A stretch of DNA of 27,514 nt from an uncultured Ruminiclostridium sp. (GCA_910579265.1 CAJTTE010000029.1:1-27514), one strand, 5' to 3'; shown: positions 15,718-23,529, counted from the stretch's first letter. Notes: a model not told the origin generated them from the letters alone. Made by a program: numbers and translations.

Positions 15718-16719
15718 ATGATAAGTGATGTAATAAAGGAGATTCGTCATAACGTCAATATGACTCAGGATGAAATGGCACAGGCTCTTTATGTAACAAG
15801 GCAAGCTGTTTCACGTTGGGAAAACGGCGATACTACGCCTAACTTGGATACATTAAAACAGATTTCCAAAATGTTCGGTGTTTCTCTTAGCCGTTTACTT
15901 TCAGAAGAACAGAAAAAAGACGAGCCGGCGGCTGAAATAAACGCCGACAGATTTATCGGTTTTGCTGATATATATGAAAACAGCCGTCCTGCGGTTCCTG
16001 CTCATGCTATTGAAATAATAACCGGTTATTTGGGGAAAACACCTGAATCCGTTGTGGACTTAGGCTGCGGAACAGGCTTGTCTACAAGAGCATGGGAAGG
16101 CAAATGCGGTTGGATTACCGGTATTGAGCCAAGCGAAGATATGCTGAATATTGCCAAGGCAAAATCGGGCAAAAAAGCTTCTTTTGTAAAAGCATATTCG
16201 GATAATACGGGATTGCCCGATAAAAGCACAGACGTTGTATTTTGTTCTCAGTCTTTTCACTGGATGAATCCGGCGGATACGCTTAAGGAAGCAGACCGCA
16301 TATTGAAAAAGGGAGGGATATTTGCCGCTGTGGATTGCGATTGGCCTCCCGTTTGCGATGCTGACACTGAAATCGCTTATATGAATCTATTCAATAAGGT
16401 AAGAATTATAGAAGAAGAGAATAAAGAGATATGCAAAACATTCCACCGCTGGGATAAAAATAATCATTTGAAAAATATACTTGAAAGCGGATATTTTAAA
16501 TATTGCAGAGAGGTTGTTTTTGATAATAAGGAGGAATGTGATATACAAAGATTTTTGGCACTCGCCCAGAGCCAGGGCGGACTTCAGGCAATTTTAAAAA
16601 CTTCTCCGGAGCTTATTGAAAATGATTATATAAACTTTAAGAAAGCGATATGCAAAAGCTTTAATCCCGGAGTGAACAAAGTAAGCTTCTGTTATAGAAT
16701 GCGAATCGGAATAAAATAA
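15718..16719 (+). CDS. HTH (XRE) - SAM methyltransferase fusion protein
   Basis: This 333-aa protein joins an XRE helix-turn-helix (residues 5-60, MTQDEMAQALYVTRQAVSRWE) to a class I methyltransferase (from about residue 78). Motif I is VVDLGCGTG at 112-120. The acidic residue after strand 2 is in GIEPSEDMLNIAK, and motif IV is VVFCSQSFHWM, as in UbiE/Tam-like methyltransferases. HTH-methyltransferase fusions exist in Firmicutes, but their substrates are poorly known. One gene may thus sense and modify a metabolite, or repress itself until substrate appears; that is inference. RBS AAGGCGGTG lies five bases before the ATG. The 104-bp repeat array is immediately upstream and a strong terminator follows. 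Confidence 0.85.
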   Translation: MISDVIKEIRHNVNMTQDEMAQALYVTRQAVSRWENGDTTPNLDTLKQISKMFGVSLSRLLSEEQKKDEPAAEINADRFIGFADIYENSRPAVPAHAIEIITGYLGKTPESVVDLGCGTGLSTRAWEGKCGWITGIEPSEDMLNIAKAKSGKKASFVKAYSDNTGLPDKSTDVVFCSQSFHWMNPADTLKEADRILKKGGIFAAVDCDWPPVCDADTEIAYMNLFNKVRIIEEENKEICKTFHRWDKNNHLKNILESGYFKYCREVVFDNKEECDIQRFLALAQSQGGLQAILKTSPELIENDYINFKKAICKSFNPGVNKVSFCYRMRIGIK

Positions 16720-16723
16720 ATTT

Positions 16724-16752
16724 ATGGCGTACATTTTTAAAATGTACGCCAT
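16724..16752 (+). terminator. Rho-independent terminator after the HTH-methyltransferase gene
   Basis: ATGGCGTACATTTT pairs with AAAATGTACGCCAT around a single base, so the real loop is in the central T/A run, and TTTT follows. It starts five bases past the stop codon. Confidence 0.8.
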
Positions 16753-16762
16753 TTTAAGACAA

Positions 16763-16803
16763 TATCACACAATGATTGTCTGCATATTGCGCCGTCAGGT
16801 TTT
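16763..16803 (+). repeat. Partial copy of the TTAAGGCAA miniature element
   Basis: CACACAATGATTG, then GCGCCGTCAGGTTTTT, lines up with bases 10-60 of the complete element that starts at 16807, with several mismatches. It is an older truncated copy lying next to a fuller one, in the same orientation. Confidence 0.55.
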
Positions 16804-16806
16804 TAA

Positions 16807-16983
16807 TTAGGGCAACACCGCACAATGATTGCGTGTGAATCGCACAGTCAGATTTTTCTTCAGCTTGCATAAATTGGGCGCAGGAATACTGACGTATTTC
16901 AAGGAGAATTTGTATAAGATGACGGAATATATGCAAGCAAGCCGCACGCAAAACCGTAAGGGGGTTATGCGGCGATGCCTTAA
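16807..16983 (+). repeat. TTAAGGCAA miniature inverted-repeat element, copy A (177 bp)
   Basis: The element starts TTAGGGCAACACCGCAC and ends GCGGCGATGCCTTAA. CTTGCATA and TATGCAAG inside pair as well, so the whole element can fold into one long hairpin. It carries no transposase. Copies B and C (19445, 21590) are closely similar; this copy has more substitutions, including in its ends. Confidence 0.85.
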
Positions 16984-17144
16984 TATAACAGAATAAAAAA
17001 CGATAATAAAACTAACGGCATAAGATATAAACGATCTTTATTCTATTATTCCGGGCAAATATTCACCATAGGTTTAAATCCGATAAAACCAAACCGTTAA
17101 ATTCCGGTATACTGATTTTATTCTGATAAAAAACCCTTTTCTAC

Positions 17145-17330
17145 GGGTCGTCTGAAAGGCCGCAATTTGCACGATTTCTACTAACCGCGGGAGCTTTCCG
17201 CATCAAACAATGCCGATAGTAATCATAATAGGGGTAACTACGAGATACCCTCTCATTGCCCCGTTTTTTCCTTGAAATCGCCGTGCTTTTAGCATAATTG
17301 TACATATTGCTTTGTTTTCAGGCAGGCACT
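17145..17330 (-). repeat. Second miniature-element family, copy at 17.2 kb (~185 bp)
   Basis: Read on the minus strand, CTGAAAACAAAGCAA, an ATTATGCTAAAA block, TCGTAGTTACCC and a GCGGTTAGTAGAAATC end match the copy at 23834-24017 in order and spacing. Both ends carry an inverted CTGAAA motif. Stop codons break every frame here, so it is not a gene. The flanks 16984-17144 and 17331-17415 hold nothing I can name. Confidence 0.6.
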
Positions 17331-17415
17331 AAAAGCCGCATTAAAATTAGCGTCTTTTCCGCAAGGCGAAACCGATCCTACAAAAATGCAAATTTATAAA
17401 AATCTTTATATTTTT

Positions 17416-18564
17416 TCAGTTACTGCTTTTCAAAACCGTTATCGGATCTACAGCGACACATTTACGCCATGGGCTTATTACGGATAAAATCATTAAAACA
17501 AGGATCGAAGTCGCTTCAGCAAGAAATTGGGAAAAGGAATAGCTGTAATCACGGCTGATAGCGGCAAATGATAAAAGCTCCGATAGCGGTTCAGACAATA
17601 GTATATTTACCGCGGTTGTAATAATTAATGAAATAACAGCATATACGGAAAATTCCATGCATATCATAAGCAAAATACTTCGATCCTTATATCCGAAGGT
17701 TTTCATCAAGCCAATGGTCTTTTCACGCCTTCTTATACTTGCGTTCAGTGTCTGAAGAACTATTATAACCGACAGAATTATAAGAACAAGACCGAATATA
17801 AACCCCGTATTGCGTACTCCGCTTATAAACAACAGATAATCATCCCATGAATTGTCTTGCGAAAAAGCACTATATCCCATATTTTTTATCTGAGACATAA
17901 TATCGTCCTTTTTTTCAACACCCGAAAGATATATTTTCAGCCCTATCGGATTTTCGGTTGCGCCCACCGCTTTTATCAGTTCTTTGTAAAGCCCGCTGCT
18001 CATATAGGCGTCATTTACCCTTTCACCGTTGCCGCTTTTGTACCGATAATATCCGAGAATATCAATATCCGTTACATATGTTTTTATCTTATCATCTTCC
18101 ATATAATCACAGTAAAGCTTTGTACTTCCGGAGAGCTGAGACAGATCATAGGATTCCGGCAGCACTATACCCGAAGCATTTTTCCCTCTGTAATCCTCCG
18201 CGCCAATCAATTTATACTCTTCGAAATCAAACTCGATGATATGGTAAAAGGATACCGAATCCTGCTCTTTATCTCCCAGATAACATGAACAATAATGATC
18301 CAGACTGATACTTTCTATACCTTCCATTTGTTCCATTTTCTTTACAGAAGCCATAGGTATTGGCTTATTATCGTTATATACGGTAATATTAATTGCGGAA
18401 GAAACATCCTCCTCAAGCGTCTTAAGATCTTGTATGACCGTATTATATACATTGAAGCTTATTCCTATAACCAACAATCCGCAGGCTATAAGAAGCGGAA
18501 TAAAAATAAGCCTTATTTTAGATTTAAAGGCATTTTTTATTCCCATCTCAATTAAAAACTTCAT
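17416..18564 (-). CDS. ABC transporter permease, FtsX/MacB type
   Basis: This 382-aa membrane protein has one membrane helix at about 15-35, a large external domain of about 200 residues, and three helices near the C-terminus (about 255-275, 300-325, 345-365). That is the MacB/FtsX layout. RRREKTIGLMKTFGYKDRSI is the conserved cytoplasmic loop contacting the ATPase, and WRKCVAVDPITVLKSSN is the usual ending. Such permeases work as mechanotransmitters that move lipoproteins or peptides or activate wall enzymes, rather than moving solutes through a channel. Its ATG overlaps the ATPase stop by four bases (ATGA), so the two are translationally coupled. Confidence 0.88.
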   Translation of the reverse strand: MKFLIEMGIKNAFKSKIRLIFIPLLIACGLLVIGISFNVYNTVIQDLKTLEEDVSSAINITVYNDNKPIPMASVKKMEQMEGIESISLDHYCSCYLGDKEQDSVSFYHIIEFDFEEYKLIGAEDYRGKNASGIVLPESYDLSQLSGSTKLYCDYMEDDKIKTYVTDIDILGYYRYKSGNGERVNDAYMSSGLYKELIKAVGATENPIGLKIYLSGVEKKDDIMSQIKNMGYSAFSQDNSWDDYLLFISGVRNTGFIFGLVLIILSVIIVLQTLNASIRRREKTIGLMKTFGYKDRSILLMICMEFSVYAVISLIITTAVNILLSEPLSELLSFAAISRDYSYSFSQFLAEATSILVLMILSVISPWRKCVAVDPITVLKSSN

Positions 18565-19226
18565 ACCTGCCCCTTAATGCGGGCGGAAAAGTCTATGACC
18601 TTATCCGCATATCGTATGTACTTGGTATTATGTGTAACTACAATGACACTTTTTCCTTTGGCCTTCAAACCAAGGAGAATATCAACAATTTCATCTGCCG
18701 ACTTCTCATCCAGACTTCCCGTAGGTTCGTCGCATAAAATAAACTTTCTGTCATTCGCCAGAGCTCTTGCTATGGCTATCCTCTGCCGCTCTCCTCCCGA
18801 CAGATTCGGTACTTTCCATTTAAGCCTTTCTTTTAATCCAAGCTCCGATAAAAGTCCGCAGGCTATTTCCGACTTATGCTTTTTGCTTTCCTTCATATTG
18901 TGCATTGCCAACAATACATTATCTACCAGTGAAAAATCCTCTACCAGATAAAAATCCTGAAAAACATACCCGATGTTACTGCTTCTAAAATCCGACCGAT
19001 CTGATCTTGACATATTATAATAATCAGTACCGTCAATCATAACACTTCCGGACGTAGGCTTTAAAAGTCCTCCCATAATATTTAAAAGAGTAGTCTTACC
19101 GCATCCTGAAGGACCCGCAACAACGGTGAAGGAGCTATCCTCGATTTTTTCCGAAAAATTATTCAGTATAGTTACATCGTTTCCCCCGTCTATATATCTA
19201 TGGCAAATACCCTTCAGCTCTATCAT
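18561..19226 (-). CDS. ABC transporter ATP-binding protein (MacB/LolD type)
   Basis: This 221-aa ATPase has Walker A GPSGCGKTT (38-46), the Q-loop VFQDFYL, signature LSGGE (142-146), Walker B FILCDEP (162-168), the D-loop SLDEK and the H-loop VVTHN. It is nearest to the LolD/MacB group, which pairs with FtsX-like permeases. The open frame extends to 19361, but the added residues are repeat- and hairpin-derived; AAAGGGA seven bases before the ATG at 19226 marks the start. The permease follows directly. The lipoprotein gene upstream is separated by 394 bases that contain a miniature element and a hairpin. Confidence 0.92.
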   Translation of the reverse strand: MIELKGICHRYIDGGNDVTILNNFSEKIEDSSFTVVAGPSGCGKTTLLNIMGGLLKPTSGSVMIDGTDYYNMSRSDRSDFRSSNIGYVFQDFYLVEDFSLVDNVLLAMHNMKESKKHKSEIACGLLSELGLKERLKWKVPNLSGGERQRIAIARALANDRKFILCDEPTGSLDEKSADEIVDILLGLKAKGKSVIVVTHNTKYIRYADKVIDFSARIKGQV

Positions 19227-19252
19227 TAAAAATTCCCTTTCATAATTAAAAC

Positions 19253-19274
19253 GGTACGCGGTGTGCCGCATACC
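19253..19274 (-). terminator. Hairpin in the leader of the ABC ATPase gene
   Basis: On the minus strand GGTATGCGG pairs with CCGCGTACC (one U-G pair) around CACA, followed by GTTTTAATT. The stem ends 27 bases before the ATPase start codon. It is either a weak terminator reducing read-through from the lipoprotein gene or an attenuator. The region 19275-19444 holds no gene I can support. Confidence 0.4.
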
Positions 19275-19444
19275 CGGGTCACAGATACATATACCTATGA
19301 CGCAATGTATGCTGCAACAATAACTTGGTTTTCCTGGATCGCTTTGGCATTTAAGCGTCACTGATCACCGAAATCCCTCGATCATTACTTCATGAACATT
19401 CATAAATGTAAAAAGCCTTTGCCCCGGTTTTATACGAAACTTTC

Positions 19445-19624
19445 TTAAGGCAACACCCCACAATGATTGCATGTGAATCGCGCAGTCAGATTTTTCGTAA
19501 GCTTGCATAAATTCGACGCAGGAATACTGACGTATTTCAAGGAGAATTTGTGTAAGATGTCGGAATATATGCAAGCAAGCCGCACGCAAAGCCGTAAGGC
19601 GGTCATTGCGCGGTATTGCCTTAA
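19445..19624 (+). repeat. TTAAGGCAA miniature inverted-repeat element, copy B (180 bp)
   Basis: Perfect TTAAGGCAA and TTGCCTTAA ends enclose a hairpin-forming interior nearly identical to copy C (about a dozen differences). It lies between the lipoprotein and ATPase genes of the minus-strand locus. The final TTAA provides the TAA stop codon of the lipoprotein gene. TTAA at both ends fits a TTAA target duplication, though that cannot be shown from one site. Confidence 0.88.
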
Positions 19625-21243
19625 TATACTGTCACAATATCTTTCCCCTCAAGCAGCGCTTCGGCCTCCAAACCAAGCAGTGAAGGATACATATTATATT
19701 CCTTATCAAGCCTTGTATTAAGGAATCCCCTTTTCCTACGGAATCCGTCAAGTAAAGCGTCCGTAACCGAGGCATTTTTGACAATTGATTTTTCACCTAA
19801 AACACAGTAGTAAAATATGTCCACGATCGTTCCGTTATTGAAATTATATCCGTCTATATACTCATTATAATATGTTAAATCAAGACCAGTATCAAAATAA
19901 TCCTCACCGTTGAGAATTATCAACCTTGCCACATCCGCAAAAGTACCTCCGAAATCCTCCACTCTTGATTTATACAACTCTGCATATTTTAAATATGTTT
20001 TTCTCAGAGCTTCGGGAACCTCTAAATCCAGGCTTTTTATCAGCTCGCCGCAGTAAAAAAGTTCCCTTACCGAATCCTTTTCAAAATCATGCTGTGAAAA
20101 AAAGGAAGGAAGATAAGCCCTTATTTTTTCTCCGGTATCATATTCTAAACCCAGCGAAAGCATATAGTAATAATACAGATCTTCACAATTATATATCCTG
20201 TATTCCTCGTTTTCATACCAGAGCTTTACATACTCCTTAATTATTTCCTTATCCGGCAGTTCTTCTTCGAATAGATAGCTTATATATACCGCGCTACAGG
20301 TTGCCATCATTGAAAAGCTTATATTAAGGATCGTACTGTAGTTTCCGTCCTCCAATTTATATTCATCGTCTATAAGCTTAAGATACTTTTCTATTTCCGC
20401 TTTTTCATTTTCACCCAGCTCCTTAAAATTCTTTAAGGTGGCAACAGACGCATACAAATATGCAATGTTGTTATAATAAAAATTCAGATCAGATAAAATG
20501 TACTCTTTTATTTTATGAGGCAACTTTATGTTCAACCCATACAGATCAACTATTTGAGAAATATTATAATAGTCAATATCATTAAAAAGATCAGCGGCTC
20601 CCCTATCGTCTATCTTTGAAAAAATGTTATTTATATATTCATTCAAAATGCCGGTATCCGCAGAAACGCCAAGATAATCCGCCGCATAAAAAACAGCATA
20701 AAATTTCGTTATACTGTCATTCAATGAAAAGTTGCCGACCTGTTCCTTGACATATTCCTTAAGCTCCGTATTTTTTTTAACTTCCACACCGTATTGATCC
20801 GCGCATTTAAACATCTCAATCGTATCGAACAAGCTCCAAAAAAACGAATCCGTTCCTGTTTCATATTCGCCGTAATCGAATACACCGCATTTCGTCTCCA
20901 AAGAATCTATATATTCTTTGAACAGCAGCCGTTCTTCAGCAGACATATTTAAACCGCTGCCATTAAACATTATAACTTCATTCAGGGAAAAAGAAGATAA
21001 ATTTTGTTCCTTTCGCATAGGAGGAATAAAGTCCTCATACATTAAACCTTTTATCTTACTCATATATGAGGTGCTGTGAAGATCGACATTATTTATCTTA
21101 TGATAAACAGAATCTACAAATAATCTATTTGGAAGCTGTTTTGATAAGACCTCGGAAAAGAATGAGTTCTTACCTGAATTACATGAGGAAAGAAGTATTG
21201 ATAAAGCGATTACCAATGCAATGGATGTAAATATTTTCTTCAT
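19621..21243 (-). CDS. Secreted lipoprotein of unknown function (540 aa, helical repeats)
   Basis: The N-terminus MKKIFTSIALVIALSILLSSC is a lipoprotein signal with lipobox LSSC (C21), so it should be lipid-anchored outside the cell. The mature part is acidic, rich in Tyr, Leu and Asn, and reads as many amphipathic helices (for example YYNNIAYLYASVATLKNF, then STILNISFSMMATCSAVYIS). That suggests an alpha-alpha repeat or toroid-like fold. No enzyme motif is recognised. Starts at 21258, 21249 or 21243 are possible; GGATGG seven bases before 21243 is the best of weak RBS options. It follows the 58-aa peptide ORF by 48 nt and precedes the ABC genes. Its stop lies in the end of miniature element B, so it might once have been longer. 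Function is unknown. Confidence 0.8.
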   Translation of the reverse strand: MKKIFTSIALVIALSILLSSCNSGKNSFFSEVLSKQLPNRLFVDSVYHKINNVDLHSTSYMSKIKGLMYEDFIPPMRKEQNLSSFSLNEVIMFNGSGLNMSAEERLLFKEYIDSLETKCGVFDYGEYETGTDSFFWSLFDTIEMFKCADQYGVEVKKNTELKEYVKEQVGNFSLNDSITKFYAVFYAADYLGVSADTGILNEYINNIFSKIDDRGAADLFNDIDYYNISQIVDLYGLNIKLPHKIKEYILSDLNFYYNNIAYLYASVATLKNFKELGENEKAEIEKYLKLIDDEYKLEDGNYSTILNISFSMMATCSAVYISYLFEEELPDKEIIKEYVKLWYENEEYRIYNCEDLYYYYMLSLGLEYDTGEKIRAYLPSFFSQHDFEKDSVRELFYCGELIKSLDLEVPEALRKTYLKYAELYKSRVEDFGGTFADVARLIILNGEDYFDTGLDLTYYNEYIDGYNFNNGTIVDIFYYCVLGEKSIVKNASVTDALLDGFRRKRGFLNTRLDKEYNMYPSLLGLEAEALLEGKDIVTVY

Positions 21244-21291
21244 TTTCATACCATCCAAAAGTCTTGAATTTATTTAAATAAAATATGCCAA

Positions 21292-21468
21292 TCAATTATA
21301 AGAAGTTACAACAGCGGTATTTGTGAATGTCAGGCTACCTATCGTGGCCTGCGAAGTGGCAATTCCCGTTACCATAAAATATGATAATCCCGCCGTCAAA
21401 GCTCCACTTGCCAGAGTGGCGGCGTTATCCCAAATTGTACGTATGACATTATTGTTGTATGTTTCCAA
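21292..21468 (-). CDS. Small hydrophobic peptide (58 aa, TTG start), unrecognised
   Basis: A TTG start at 21468 directly abuts the TAA of the split secreted-protein gene, and AAAGGAAG lies five bases before it, so it would be translated by coupling. The product starts METYNNNVIRTIWDN and continues with a Gly/Ala/Thr-rich, mostly uncharged stretch (ASGALTAGLSYFMVTGIAT). It has about one weak hydrophobic segment and no charged residue after D14. It has no signal peptide. The composition and the place before a lipoprotein and an ABC exporter fit a secreted peptide such as a bacteriocin-like or signalling product, but that is inference. No family is recognised. Confidence 0.5.
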   Translation of the reverse strand: METYNNNVIRTIWDNAATLASGALTAGLSYFMVTGIATSQATIGSLTFTNTAVVTSYN

Positions 21469-22021
21469 TTAAACTTCCTTTGAATTATATTTTGGCGTAG
21501 TGAAGGTTGCTATCGAGGAGCTTGTTTTCGAAATACTTACCGAAACGGAAGACGTTCCCACACTTAAAGAACCTTGTGCGCCGTCCTTTTTAAGGCAACA
21601 CCGCACAATGATTGCGTGTGAATTGCGCAGCCAGATTTTTCGTCAGCTTGCATAAATTCGACGCAGGAATACTGACGTATTTCAAGGAGAATTTGTGTAA
21701 GATGACCGAAAATATGCAAGCAAGCCGCACGCAAAGCCTTCAGGCGGTCATTGTGCGGTATTGCCTTAATTCAAGCGTTATACAGTGTGCATTCACAGCA
21801 TATTGTGAAGCAACGACGGAAGAAGCATTGGCATCGAATTTATGATCAAGAGCCAGATCACCCGCCTTAGCTCCCGTTTGCCCGACTTCTACAAAGGTTC
21901 TTATAGTCCCCCGGGATTTTTTCAGGGTTGCGACAGTATAATTACTAACGGCATCCACGGGCATAACCAAAAAACCTGCAAACAAAGCCGCCGATAAAAT
22001 ACCCGAAATAAACTTTTTCAC
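21469..22021 (-). pseudogene. Small secreted protein gene split by miniature element C
   Basis: The front part (GTG at 22021) encodes a signal peptide MKKFISGILSAALFAGFLV with likely cleavage after VDA. The mature region follows, with SNYTVATLKKSRGTIRTF and a VASQYAVNAHCITLEL block. It then runs into element C (21590-21769), where the frame ends at 21740 after eight element-derived residues. Beyond the element, the minus strand resumes with KDGAQGSLSVGTSSVSVSIS and ends KYNSKEV at TAA 21469-21471. The original protein was probably about 124 aa, a small secreted protein with a beta-like, Ser/Thr-rich C-terminus. I do not recognise the family. The GTG has no close RBS (AAGGA is about 19 bases upstream). 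It is the first gene after the promoter at 22097-22125. Confidence 0.65.
21590..21769 (+). repeat. TTAAGGCAA miniature inverted-repeat element, copy C (180 bp), in a gene
   Basis: Ends TTAAGGCAACACCGCAC and GTGCGGTATTGCCTTAA are perfect inverted repeats apart from a C/T difference. The element interrupts the secreted-protein gene, with matching coding sequence on both sides. It is close to copy B in sequence, which implies recent activity. Confidence 0.92.
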
Positions 22022-22096
22022 AGTTGTTATATTTTATTTTTCCTTGATGATAATTTAAAACAATTCATCATAACAGACAAAATGCTTCTGTTTTTT

Positions 22097-22125
22097 ATTT
22101 TACCATATAATGGAAAATTTGTCAA
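22097..22125 (-). promoter_or_regulatory. Sigma-A promoter of the secreted-protein/lipoprotein locus
   Basis: On the minus strand TTGACA (22120-22125), a 17-base spacer and TAAAAT (22097-22102) form a near-consensus promoter, giving a leader of about 70 nt before the GTG at 22021. No operator-like palindrome is evident. The remaining sequence to 22232 holds nothing else I can support. Confidence 0.75.
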
Positions 22126-22232
22126 TATACTTTTACATCAAGAGACATTCATTTACTTTTAAACAAAATCATTATTCAGATGTCTTAACAGTATGTGATA
22201 TAATCAATATATCGATCATTATCGATTTATGC

Positions 22233-22268
22233 AAAAAGGATTGACGCCATAAAACGTCAATCCTTTTT
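22233..22268 (-). terminator. Rho-independent terminator downstream of the GH5 gene
   Basis: AAAAAGGATTGACG pairs perfectly with CGTCAATCCTTTTT around an eight-base loop, with runs of A and T on both sides, so it may work in both directions. It lies 20 bases past the endoglucanase stop codon. Confidence 0.85.
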
Positions 22269-22287
22269 AAATATTTTTCAGGATAAA

Positions 22288-23496
22288 TCAAGCACCCTTT
22301 TTAACCTCATAATCCTCGCCCGAAGTCGCTTTTCTCAGAGCCTCCATCAATCCGTCCACAGACCATTTAAGAGTTTTTCGGTTAAGATTTCCCCCGTTGT
22401 CCCAAAGAAAACATGCAGCACCCATATCATTGCAAAGCTTTGTAAGATATTCGCTGAAATAAATAAATTCTTTATTTGAACCACCGCCGGAATATTCACC
22501 GATGATCACGGGATAGCCTTTGTCAACAAAATGCTTTTTCATAAGATTCATTTTATCTGTCATAAGCTTGACATCGGAATCGCTTCCCCATGTCTTTTGA
22601 GACCCGACAATGCAGAATTCATAAGGCGTATAGTAGTGCACGGAAACAATAAGACGATTTTCTGTTTTATCCTGGGGCATTTTGTAATAAGGCTTACATG
22701 TTTCGGCAACATCCGTCCAATAACCGGCTATGAGCAAATGACGCTTTTGGTTATTTCCGCCGCTTTCACGGATAATATCTACAAAATCCTGATTTATTCG
22801 GTTCAAAAGGGCGAATGCCTCCTCTTCTCCCTGGGAATTCTTGATTTTATCGAATCCTACCTCGTTCAGAGATTCGAAAATAAGATGATCCGAATAATTT
22901 TTAAATCTTTCGGCGATCTGCTTCCACATTTTACTGTAACGCGCATAGAATTTATCATAATCGGATTGGGCATTTTCTATTACCCATGCTCCGAACTTAG
23001 GATCTCCGCCGCCGTCATGATGCATATTTATAATAACGTAAAAGTCTCTTTCAACGGCATAGTCGACCACCTCCTGAACCCGGTTCATCCAGCTTTCCTT
23101 TATGTTATCGTCATCATCAAGATGATCTCTCCAGGTAACGGGTATACGCACAGCGTTTACACCGTCCTCCTTAAGCTTGTCAAACAGCTCCGGGGTGGTC
23201 ATAACATTACCCCAAAGAGTTTCGTCGACCTCTTCTCCCTCTTCCACATGTTCATTAACTTTTCCATCACCGTCACGGTCCGCCTGACAAACGTCAAGAG
23301 TATCACCGAGATTCCAGCCGATTTTCATTTCCTTTACAAGCTCCATGGATGTCATATCCCGCATAGTGCCTGTTCCCGACGGCTTGTTTGTACCCGTACC
23401 GATATTTTCCCCGCCGCCGTTGTTGCATCCGCTTACCAGGAATGAGAATGCTAATACGGCGGAAAAAGCTAAAGCAGCTATTTTTTTGGTTTTCAT
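22288..23496 (-). CDS. GH5 family endoglucanase (cellulase), lipoprotein
   Basis: This 402-aa lipoprotein has signal MKTKKIAALAFSAVLAFSFL with lipobox VSGC (C24) and a Gly/Asn/Thr-rich linker to about residue 45, followed by a GH5 (beta/alpha)8 domain. Features are GWNLGDTLD (60-68), VRIPVTWRDH, INMHHDGG (H159-H160), the acid/base E212 in SLNEVGF, SVHYYTPY and the nucleophile E334 in VIIGEYSGG. It would cut beta-1,4-glucans outside the cell, tethered to the membrane. The segment DRDGDGKVNEHVEEGEEVDE (about 73-92) is an acidic, EF-hand-like insertion between GWNLGDTLD and the WGN motif. The frame opens at 23649, but GGAAAGGA fits the ATG at 23496. A promoter with two operators precedes it. Confidence 0.93.
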   Translation of the reverse strand: MKTKKIAALAFSAVLAFSFLVSGCNNGGGENIGTGTNKPSGTGTMRDMTSMELVKEMKIGWNLGDTLDVCQADRDGDGKVNEHVEEGEEVDETLWGNVMTTPELFDKLKEDGVNAVRIPVTWRDHLDDDDNIKESWMNRVQEVVDYAVERDFYVIINMHHDGGGDPKFGAWVIENAQSDYDKFYARYSKMWKQIAERFKNYSDHLIFESLNEVGFDKIKNSQGEEEAFALLNRINQDFVDIIRESGGNNQKRHLLIAGYWTDVAETCKPYYKMPQDKTENRLIVSVHYYTPYEFCIVGSQKTWGSDSDVKLMTDKMNLMKKHFVDKGYPVIIGEYSGGGSNKEFIYFSEYLTKLCNDMGAACFLWDNGGNLNRKTLKWSVDGLMEALRKATSGEDYEVKKGA

Positions 23497-23529
23497 TTTA
23501 TTGCGTCCTTTCCAAATATAAATCAAAAA

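Noticed and set aside
16754..16951. Small gene on the minus strand of miniature element A (also 19365-19589)
   Set aside because: The frames are the element itself read backwards; they recur only because the element does.
17416..22021. Standard lactococcin-972 type bacteriocin locus
   Set aside because: The secreted protein, peptide and lipoprotein lack that family's recognisable sequence, and the large partner is a lipoprotein, not a multi-helix membrane protein.
22531..23445. 304-aa reading frame opposite the GH5 gene
   Set aside because: It is antisense to a gene with clear motifs, has no RBS and shows no family features.
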